From positions 1 through 7,569 of the forward strand of contig JARXAV010000164.1 of the NCBI GenBank assembly GCA_029865665.1: a stretch of DNA of 7,569 nucleotides, in the 5' to 3' direction. Positions 1-5,691 of the stretch are shown here, piece after piece (position 1 is the first letter of the stretch; each line of letters starts with the position of its first letter). The translations under genes were made by a program, and so were the position numbers. The notes beneath the pieces were generated by a model that ran no database searches, was not told the origin of the DNA, and saw nothing but the letters and a program-made list of their open reading frames with translations. This stretch comes from Flectobacillus sp. GTDB lineage: Bacteria; Bacteroidota; Bacteroidia; Cytophagales; Spirosomataceae.

Positions 1-684
1 AAACGCCCTATCGCTGAAGATAAGTTGACAGCATTTGAAAAAACGCTGGTGAAACAAGTAGAAAGCGTTCGTATTATCCGTAAAAATGAAATTTATTACG
101 AATTAGCCCACGATACACTTGCGGTAATCATTAATAATAAACGGGATGCAGAACAACGACTCATCAAAAGCTTAGTACAAAACCTACAAACCAGTTATTT
201 TTTCTACAAAAAAGAGAAAGGCAGTTTATTAAGCGAACAAAGTGTTGCCTTATACGACCGTTTCAAGAATGCAATTGATGATACACTCTCACACAGCGAA
301 GAGAAAACAGCCTTATTTTTATTTATTGAAAACAGCCGAAAGGAGAATACTAAAGAAAAAGAAGAGTTAGAGAAAAAGAATAAACGACTCAGAAATCTTC
401 TTGCAGGAGTGATTGTATTGATAGGAATAATTGTAGCTGTGTTTGTCATTGCTTACCGACTAGTTGATGAGGAAAAGAATAATGCTGATAAAGCGAAAAA
501 CAATGCTGAAAATAGCTTAAAAAAATATAATCAAACCCGTGCTGGCCAGTTACTAATTGATGCCCAAACTTTTCTTGAAAGTAACGACACTGTATTGGCG
601 AAAGGTAAAATAAGACAGGCATACACTTTAGACACTAACTCTGTTTCAAAAAGTAAGTTAAAATGGCTTTTAACTAGCAAATAA
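1..684 (+). CDS. Membrane-anchored nSTAND1-type NTPase, C-terminal part only (5' end outside window)
   Basis: The frame is open from base 1, so the TTG at base 25 is not a real start; the N-terminal P-loop region lies off the left edge. What remains starts in the winged-helix region after the ATPase core. It carries the motif YELAHDTLA (bases about 97-123), which matches NYELAHDTLA of the complete paralogue at 4019-5638, and the preceding KRP also aligns. A charged helical stretch follows, then one membrane helix at about bases 394-462 (LLAGVIVLIGIIVAVFVIAY) preceded by Lys/Arg residues, which places the NTPase part in the cytoplasm. About 75 residues follow the helix: a coiled coil rich in Asn, Lys and Ala, then a TPR-like helical stretch. 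In single-chain relatives this stretch leads straight into WD40 repeats; here it stops at TAA, and the WD40 part is the next gene, one base downstream. Family call is by homology with the downstream paralogue; role as a signal-transducing ATPase switch is inferred. Confidence 0.85.
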   Translation, partial: KRPIAEDKLTAFEKTLVKQVESVRIIRKNEIYYELAHDTLAVIINNKRDAEQRLIKSLVQNLQTSYFFYKKEKGSLLSEQSVALYDRFKNAIDDTLSHSEEKTALFLFIENSRKENTKEKEELEKKNKRLRNLLAGVIVLIGIIVAVFVIAYRLVDEEKNNADKAKNNAENSLKKYNQTRAGQLLIDAQTFLESNDTVLAKGKIRQAYTLDTNSVSKSKLKWLLTSK

Positions 685-685
685 C

Positions 686-742
686 ATGAAATACATCTTT
701 TTACTTATTAGCTTTTTGTACATTCATTTGGACAGCATTGCC
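686..742 (+). other. Signal peptide of the first WD40 protein
   Basis: Residues 1-19: Lys at position 2, a hydrophobic core from residue 4 to about 15, and Ser17-Ile18-Ala19 before Gln20. A signal peptidase I site followed by Gln is common in Bacteroidota. The nearest Cys (25) is not in a lipobox. Prediction by eye. Confidence 0.75.
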
Positions 743-2260
743 CAAAACCAATCTTCTTGTAGCACAGCTCAAAAACTGATGACAGAAGCGACAAAAATTG
801 AAAATCAAAAGAATCCTAATTATGGAAATGCGATTCGTAAACTTTACTCTGCCCAAATAGCTGCAAGAGATTGTAGCCCAGCTAAAGAGACAGAGGTAAA
901 AGGACGAATTATTACGTTATTTCAGAAAATTGAAGCTTTAAGAATACAAGCTGAAAAAGATAAACTACAAGCAATTAATAATGCTAAAAGAGCTAAGATA
1001 GCAGAGGATAGTTCTAAGAAATCAGCTTATAGAGCATTATTAGCCCAAAAGGACGCAGAACAAAAAACTAAAGAAGCTCAAATAGCTACTGATAATGCCA
1101 CAGCCCTTTATTGGAAATCTGAAGCAGATAAACTAATTCCTATACAAGGATTACGTTTATTAGAAAAATCTTTACCTAAAGCTAAAGATAAAAAAATCAT
1201 TAAAACTATCAAGCAAGCCAATGCGACTATTTTCAACCAAAGTAATAATCATCAATGGAGGGAGAAAAAAAGGTTTGAAAATACTGTTAATTTCGACTCT
1301 GATGCTAAAGTTTTTTCCCCCGATAGTAAATGGCTGGTAATAACATACGGAGATAATACAGCCAAAGTCTGGTCGATGGAAAAAGAGATTGAACATTACT
1401 TTTTAAAAGATGAAAAAACGATTAGCAACCCTACTTTTTCTCCAGATAGTAAATGGCTCATCACAAAAGATTGGAATGATAATTCCAAAGTCTGGTCTGT
1501 AGAAACGGGAAAATATTATGACTTTTTAAAAGATGAAAAAACGATTAGCTACACTACTTTTTCTCCAGATAGTAAATGGCTCATCACAAAAGATGGGAAT
1601 GATAATTCCAAAGTCTGGTCTGTAGAAACGGGAAAACAGTATGACTTTTTAAACGATGAAAAAACGATTAGCTACACTACTTTTTCTCCAGATAGTAAAT
1701 GGCTCATCACAAAAGATGGGAATCATAATTCCAAAGTCTGGTCTGTAGAAACGGGAAAATATTATGACTTTTTAAAAGATGAAAAAACGATTCGCTACAC
1801 TACTTTTTCTCCAGATAGTAAATGGCTCATCACAAACGATGTGAATGATAATTCCAAAGTCTGGTCAATAGCAAGTGGAAAACAAGCTGACTTTTTAAAA
1901 GACGAAAAAAATATAAGTAAGGTCATATTTTCAGAAGACTGTAAAAGCCTAATTATCATCACCCAACATCAAGTAAAAACCTACGACACAGCCACGGGCA
2001 AATTAATCCAATGGTTATGGCTAAATAAAGCACCAACCCAAGTCAATATTATTGACAATCGCTATCTCTATGTCACGGTAGGCAAGGCAATTGTTAAAAC
2101 AGATTTACAAACTCAGCAGGGTAATTTAATGAGTTTTGGAGATGGCGAAGAGTTGGATTACGAATACGATGAAATTGTAGAGTGGAAAAAGGCTCTTGGA
2201 GACCAGTACCTCCTACCGTTAGATGAGAAGATTAAGAAAAAATATGGGATAAAAGATTAA
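686..2260 (+). CDS. Exported WD40-repeat protein, predicted periplasmic partner of the upstream STAND NTPase
   Basis: A 524-residue protein starting at ATG 686, one base after the upstream stop. Residues 1-19 form a signal peptide with cleavage predicted after Ser-Ile-Ala, before Gln20; there is no lipobox. Residues 20-85 are helical with Cys25 and Cys63. Residues 85-135 are an Ala/Lys/Glu-rich coiled coil. Residues 126-199 are a helical linker almost identical to that of the WD40 protein at 5635-7281. WD40 units of exactly 41 residues begin at residues 209, 250, 291, 332, 373 and 414, with core FSPDSKWLIT...KVWS; the sixth is strongly diverged, and residues about 455-490 may form a seventh blade, giving one seven-bladed propeller. 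The tail (490-524) is charged and helical. The units keep the SPD and KVWS landmarks but lack the usual Gly-His. In STAND proteins WD40 arrays usually serve as the sensor; being exported, this one would sense outside the inner membrane (inference). Confidence 0.85.
   Translation: MKYIFLLISFLYIHLDSIAQNQSSCSTAQKLMTEATKIENQKNPNYGNAIRKLYSAQIAARDCSPAKETEVKGRIITLFQKIEALRIQAEKDKLQAINNAKRAKIAEDSSKKSAYRALLAQKDAEQKTKEAQIATDNATALYWKSEADKLIPIQGLRLLEKSLPKAKDKKIIKTIKQANATIFNQSNNHQWREKKRFENTVNFDSDAKVFSPDSKWLVITYGDNTAKVWSMEKEIEHYFLKDEKTISNPTFSPDSKWLITKDWNDNSKVWSVETGKYYDFLKDEKTISYTTFSPDSKWLITKDGNDNSKVWSVETGKQYDFLNDEKTISYTTFSPDSKWLITKDGNHNSKVWSVETGKYYDFLKDEKTIRYTTFSPDSKWLITNDVNDNSKVWSIASGKQADFLKDEKNISKVIFSEDCKSLIIITQHQVKTYDTATGKLIQWLWLNKAPTQVNIIDNRYLYVTVGKAIVKTDLQTQQGNLMSFGDGEELDYEYDEIVEWKKALGDQYLLPLDEKIKKKYGIKD
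1061..1282 (+). repeat. Duplicated linker module, copy 1 (paralogous with 5944-6174)
   Basis: Codes for residues 126-199 of the first WD40 protein. It matches bases 5944-6174 closely, roughly nine bases in ten by eye, with one three-codon difference: the second copy repeats Asp-Lys-Leu. The protein segment contains ATDNATALYW, LIPIQGLRLLEKSLP and QWREKKRFEN. It corresponds to the helical linker that joins the membrane helix to the propeller in single-chain STAND-WD40 proteins. The sequence upstream of it (mature N-termini) is far less similar between the two genes. Confidence 0.85.
1310..2047 (+). repeat. WD40-coding tandem repeat array, six 123-base units
   Basis: Units start at bases 1310, 1433, 1556, 1679, 1802 and 1925, an exact 123-base step (41 codons). 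Units 2, 3 and 4 (1433-1801) are nearly identical, differing pairwise at only three to five bases by my count. Unit 5 matches them up to the KVWS codons and then diverges. Unit 1 resembles the units of the downstream WD40 gene (DNTAKVWSMEKEIEH) more than its own neighbours. Unit 6 keeps only the frame and a weak pattern. Amino-acid variation in units 2-5 falls mainly at unit positions 12, 14, 16, 28, 29, 33 and 39 (counting the Thr before FSPD as 1). Confidence 0.95.
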
Positions 2261-2262
2261 TT

Positions 2263-4014
2263 ATGATACAAATGATAGATACAAGACCTGTTATTATACT
2301 TGCTTTTGCCAACAGCCCAAGTTCCCCTCTTGATTATTTGAGTGAGGAGATTAAAAGGTGTAACGCTGCCTTCAATAACATTAGTAGTAAGTTTCAAATA
2401 CGCTATCTATACGAGGCAACTATTGAAGATATTCAAAATGCCATAGACGAAACCGCAAGTCGTGTGGTGGCTTTTATGTATAGTGGTCATGCCAATGAGC
2501 AGTCTATCAATACTATTGGTCATGCAATGTCGGCTATTGGCTTGGCTATACAGCTAAAAAGATGTCCTAATTTAGCGTGGGTATTGCTCAATGGCTGTTG
2601 TACTAATCCGCAATATGAACATTTTGATAGCCTAGCTATCCCTGTATTTATTGGCACAGAAGCACCAGTAAATGACCAAACTGCGGCAAAATTTTCAAGT
2701 GTTTTCCTCAAAAAACTTGCCGAAGATGCTGATATACAAACGGCATTCAATTCCGCTATTGATGAAGCACAGGCATATTCCACTACTTTAATTGTCAGAA
2801 CAACACGCTTTTTGGATGAAAAGCCTACCATTAGCATTAGCCCAACCAATACTTGGATAATGAATATCTTAAACAAGGAGAAGTTTATCAATTGGAGGTT
2901 TAGCTCAATTGATAGTACCAAATTAGAATATATTCCCAATAGCTTTCTAAAAGACTTTCTATACGAAAAACTCAGTGAATTGGATAATAATATCGCTGGA
3001 TACGTAGATTTTGAAGATGCTCAAGGAGACATATTAGCCAAGTTTCCTCCTTTTATCAGTAAACAAATTCATAATTTATGTGCCAGTAGAGTTGAAGGAA
3101 TCGCTGATTCAGGGGAGTATTTTGACCAACCCACTATAGAGCGAATCGGAAAAATGGTTGGCTTTTATACTGCTGTACAAGAAATATTCCTCAGTATTGC
3201 CTTAGCCGAATTGAGAGACTGTTTTATAGACAAGACTATCAATTATACGCAAGATAATAATCCATTCTTTTTCAATCAACCCGCTCGTTTTAACAAAATA
3301 GAATGGATTAGTAAAGCAATCGAATTTAAACAAACAACGAATATTCCTTTTTTTATAGAAGAAATAAAAGGGCTTACAACTAAGCATAAAACGCTATCAG
3401 CATTAGGGCAGTTCTTTGAAGAGCTTTCACTATTTTATCAAACTGCCAATCCTAATACAGCAGTTTTAGAGCAAAAAAGCCTTTTGGCAGAACAAAAATT
3501 GGTAGAGCTTTTAGGCTGTTGTTTGTTCCTAACACAATACAAATTTGTATCGGTAAAAAATATCGTGGTGTTTAAAAATAGGTCGAAACCACAAGCCCAA
3601 TTTGATTATAAACTATCGGTTTATGAATGGAAAGGCGAACGCCAAGAAAATCCTGCGAACTTAACTAATCTAAATTTACACAACGAAATCCCTGACAATT
3701 TTTCTATACTCATCATAAAAGCCTTGAAGCAAGGTTTTATGCAGGTAAATATGAATGACCATATCAATAAGCAATTAAAAAGTGACCATTACTTGAATAT
3801 TTCGCCCTTTATTATTGACCCAAATGTCATTTACGACAAAGCCCCAATTTCAAATATTTCATTTTTGGATGTCTATTCCGAACATAGGTTGACTTACCGT
3901 TCCTTGTATAAAGTAGAAGACCGTAAATCCATTGAAAATAACAAAGAAATGAAAGCGGTTTTCAATGATCTACAAGAACAATTCAAGGATTTTAAAAAAC
4001 TTTTAAATCCGTAA
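2263..4014 (+). CDS. CHAT-domain (caspase-like) protease with an unassigned C-terminal region
   Basis: A 583-residue protein with an N-terminal CHAT domain, a clan CD cysteine peptidase related to caspases and separase. The catalytic pair is visible: His76 in FMYSGHANE after a hydrophobic strand, and Cys112 in VLLNGCCTN after the next strand, with an extra Cys113. The following segment (residues 128-170: FIGTEAPVNDQTAAKFSSVF and the helix after it) fits the CHAT consensus. Residues about 190-583 are not recognised: mostly helical from 205 to 425, then strands (425-460), then a pattern YLNISPFIID (510-519) followed by aromatic-rich strands and a charged final helix. No signal peptide or membrane helix is seen, so it should act in the cytoplasm. 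The gene starts 2 bases after the WD40 gene and sits between the two STAND/WD40 pairs, which suggests it is their effector (inference). ATG 2272 is an alternative start. It ends in two consecutive in-frame TAA codons (4012-4017). Confidence 0.85.
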   Translation: MIQMIDTRPVIILAFANSPSSPLDYLSEEIKRCNAAFNNISSKFQIRYLYEATIEDIQNAIDETASRVVAFMYSGHANEQSINTIGHAMSAIGLAIQLKRCPNLAWVLLNGCCTNPQYEHFDSLAIPVFIGTEAPVNDQTAAKFSSVFLKKLAEDADIQTAFNSAIDEAQAYSTTLIVRTTRFLDEKPTISISPTNTWIMNILNKEKFINWRFSSIDSTKLEYIPNSFLKDFLYEKLSELDNNIAGYVDFEDAQGDILAKFPPFISKQIHNLCASRVEGIADSGEYFDQPTIERIGKMVGFYTAVQEIFLSIALAELRDCFIDKTINYTQDNNPFFFNQPARFNKIEWISKAIEFKQTTNIPFFIEEIKGLTTKHKTLSALGQFFEELSLFYQTANPNTAVLEQKSLLAEQKLVELLGCCLFLTQYKFVSVKNIVVFKNRSKPQAQFDYKLSVYEWKGERQENPANLTNLNLHNEIPDNFSILIIKALKQGFMQVNMNDHINKQLKSDHYLNISPFIIDPNVIYDKAPISNISFLDVYSEHRLTYRSLYKVEDRKSIENNKEMKAVFNDLQEQFKDFKKLLNP

Positions 4015-4018
4015 TAAC

Positions 4019-5638
4019 ATGAGCCAAACTCAAAGTCCCTTTCAGTTTTTAGCTCCGTACAGTGCGGATAAAAAAGACTCCTTTTTGGGGCGTGACCAAG
4101 AAATAGAAAAGTTATACGAATTAACCTTTGCCACCAATTTAATCATGGTATATGGTTCGTCGGGAACTGGAAAAACTAGCTTAGTTCAATCGGGTTTAAG
4201 TAAAAAACTAAGTGGCCCCGATTGGATTCCTCTCTTCATTCGTAGAGGTGATAATTTTAAGGCTTCCTTAACGAACCAACTGAAAGTTATTTCTAAAGTA
4301 CAAAAAGAAGATACCAGTGCTTCTAAACATCTTGCCGTCATTAATCGTCGCTATTATCGTCCAGTCTATCTGTTTTTTGACCAATTTGAAGAAGTATTTA
4401 CCCTGAGCGATAAACAACAATCCTATAAAGAAGAATTAAAAGAACTGTTTGAAACTTTAAATGAACTACAAAGCGAAAACACCTGTAAAATCATCTTGAT
4501 TATTCGAGAAGAATTTCTTGGATTACTCTACGAATCAGAACAGTATTTACCCAATCTGTTTGATTTCCGTTTACGGGTAGAACCCATGAATAAAGGTAAA
4601 ATTCAAGAGGTCGTTTCTGGAATTTTTCAAGAATTTAAGATTCAAACAGAACCTTCAACTCTAACAACAACGATTTCTGAGAAATTAGTAGAAGGACAAG
4701 CCAACAGACAATTAGCTTACTTACAAGTTTATTTAGAAAAACTTTGGCGTGAAGCAAAGCCTGTCGAATCAACCGACTCAATAGTAATTATCAAACAGGG
4801 ACATGTAGATACTATAAAAGACATCCAAAATGTACTAGATACTTACCTAAATGAACAACAAAAAAACATCTGTATAGCAGTCAACGTAGAAGAGACAGTC
4901 ATTAAAGAGTTACTGGACTTATTTGTGACAGATGATAGTACTAAAAGACCCAGAACCTTAGTATCGCTCCAAAAAGAAATTAAAAGGGAGCTGGATGAAG
5001 TAAAATTGGAAGAAATACTAAAGCAATTAGAAACAGCCAGATTACTTATCTTAGAAAAAGACAATTACGAATTAGCACACGATACCTTAGCCAAGGTTAT
5101 TGATAGCAAACGGCAAGGAAGAGACTTGTTGATAAAGAACCTTAAAAATACCCTAAAATATAATCGAGAAAATCAGATTGAAATAGACCGAGTAGTACTA
5201 AAACAATATGATGAGCTAAAGCAAGACGCTGATTTTGATGAGGAAACGAAATTGTATGTAAAAGCGAATAGAGATAGGATTTTTAGGCAAAAAGGATTTC
5301 AGATATTACTTCTAAGTATTGCAATTACATCCCTTTACGCTGGATTTCAGTACTTTCAAATTAAAGAAAAAAAAGAGAAAGCAGAAAATGCTCTTGCTCA
5401 ACAAAAAAAGGCTGAACTTGACAAAAAAGCAACCGAAGATAGATTAATGTTAAAACGTATTGAGGGTATTTTGAGAAATGGACAAAACTGTCCTGATGAT
5501 GCAATGCTTGATAGCCTCATGGCTTTTAACACACAGAGTCAAAAGGACTCCATTTACCAAAAAAAAATTGGTGAAGATTTACAAAATACACTATTACAAT
5601 TAGAAAAATCTGACTGCCCCAAAACTCGATTAAAATGA
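4019..5638 (+). CDS. nSTAND1-type P-loop NTPase with one membrane helix (complete)
   Basis: A 539-residue protein. It opens with the typical nSTAND1 lead PFQFLAPYSADKKDSFLGRD (residues 7-26), then Walker A GSSGTGKTS (46-54, Lys52), Walker B YLFFDQFEEVF (117-127, with the characteristic Asp-Gln-Phe-Glu-Glu), and a sensor-like IILIIREEF (158-166). A helical and winged-helix region follows (about 190-365) with NYELAHDTLA at 349-358. One membrane helix spans about residues 427-448, preceded by Arg and Lys, so the ATPase is cytoplasmic. The tail outside (449-539) starts as a Lys/Glu/Ala coiled coil and has Cys491 and Cys533, each followed by Pro. STAND proteins are signal-activated ATPase switches that oligomerise. 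The sensor domain normally fused to the C-terminus is instead the next gene, which overlaps by 4 bases. The ATG at 4019 is the natural start, 4 bases after the CHAT stop. Confidence 0.92.
   Translation: MSQTQSPFQFLAPYSADKKDSFLGRDQEIEKLYELTFATNLIMVYGSSGTGKTSLVQSGLSKKLSGPDWIPLFIRRGDNFKASLTNQLKVISKVQKEDTSASKHLAVINRRYYRPVYLFFDQFEEVFTLSDKQQSYKEELKELFETLNELQSENTCKIILIIREEFLGLLYESEQYLPNLFDFRLRVEPMNKGKIQEVVSGIFQEFKIQTEPSTLTTTISEKLVEGQANRQLAYLQVYLEKLWREAKPVESTDSIVIIKQGHVDTIKDIQNVLDTYLNEQQKNICIAVNVEETVIKELLDLFVTDDSTKRPRTLVSLQKEIKRELDEVKLEEILKQLETARLLILEKDNYELAHDTLAKVIDSKRQGRDLLIKNLKNTLKYNRENQIEIDRVVLKQYDELKQDADFDEETKLYVKANRDRIFRQKGFQILLLSIAITSLYAGFQYFQIKEKKEKAENALAQQKKAELDKKATEDRLMLKRIEGILRNGQNCPDDAMLDSLMAFNTQSQKDSIYQKKIGEDLQNTLLQLEKSDCPKTRLK
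5635..5638 (+). promoter_or_regulatory. ATGA stop/start overlap, likely translational coupling
   Basis: The TGA stop of the STAND NTPase overlaps the ATG of the second WD40 gene by four bases. No Shine-Dalgarno sequence precedes this ATG, so initiation probably depends on ribosomes finishing the upstream gene. This would tie the amount of WD40 protein to its STAND partner (inference). Confidence 0.7.
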
Positions 5639-5691
5639 AAATATATTTATCCATAGTTTTTTTCCTACTTTTTATGAGTGATAGTCTTTGC
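5635..5691 (+). other. Signal peptide of the second WD40 protein
   Basis: Residues 1-19: Lys2, a strongly hydrophobic core at residues 4-14, then Ser17-Leu18-Cys19 before Gln20. The layout matches the first WD40 protein (small-x-small, then Gln20), although the two peptides differ in sequence. Prediction by eye. Confidence 0.7.

Noticed and set aside
25..27. TTG as the start codon of the first gene
   Set aside because: The frame is open back to base 1, and the codons before TTG align with the paralogous STAND protein (KRP before the winged-helix motif), so the gene simply enters from outside the window.
1433..1924. Target of a diversity-generating retroelement
   Set aside because: Changes are not restricted to adenine positions (T/G, G/C, A/C and a TAT/CAG swap occur), and no reverse transcriptase or template repeat is visible.
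1310..2047. CRISPR array or non-coding satellite
   Set aside because: The 123-base period is exactly 41 codons, units abut without spacers, and the translation gives WD40 landmarks in an uninterrupted frame.
2520..2939. 139-codon minus-strand open frame
   Set aside because: It lies wholly inside the CHAT gene, including the catalytic Cys region, and shows no recognisable domain; it is a shadow of the + strand gene. The shorter minus-strand frames were dropped for the same reason.
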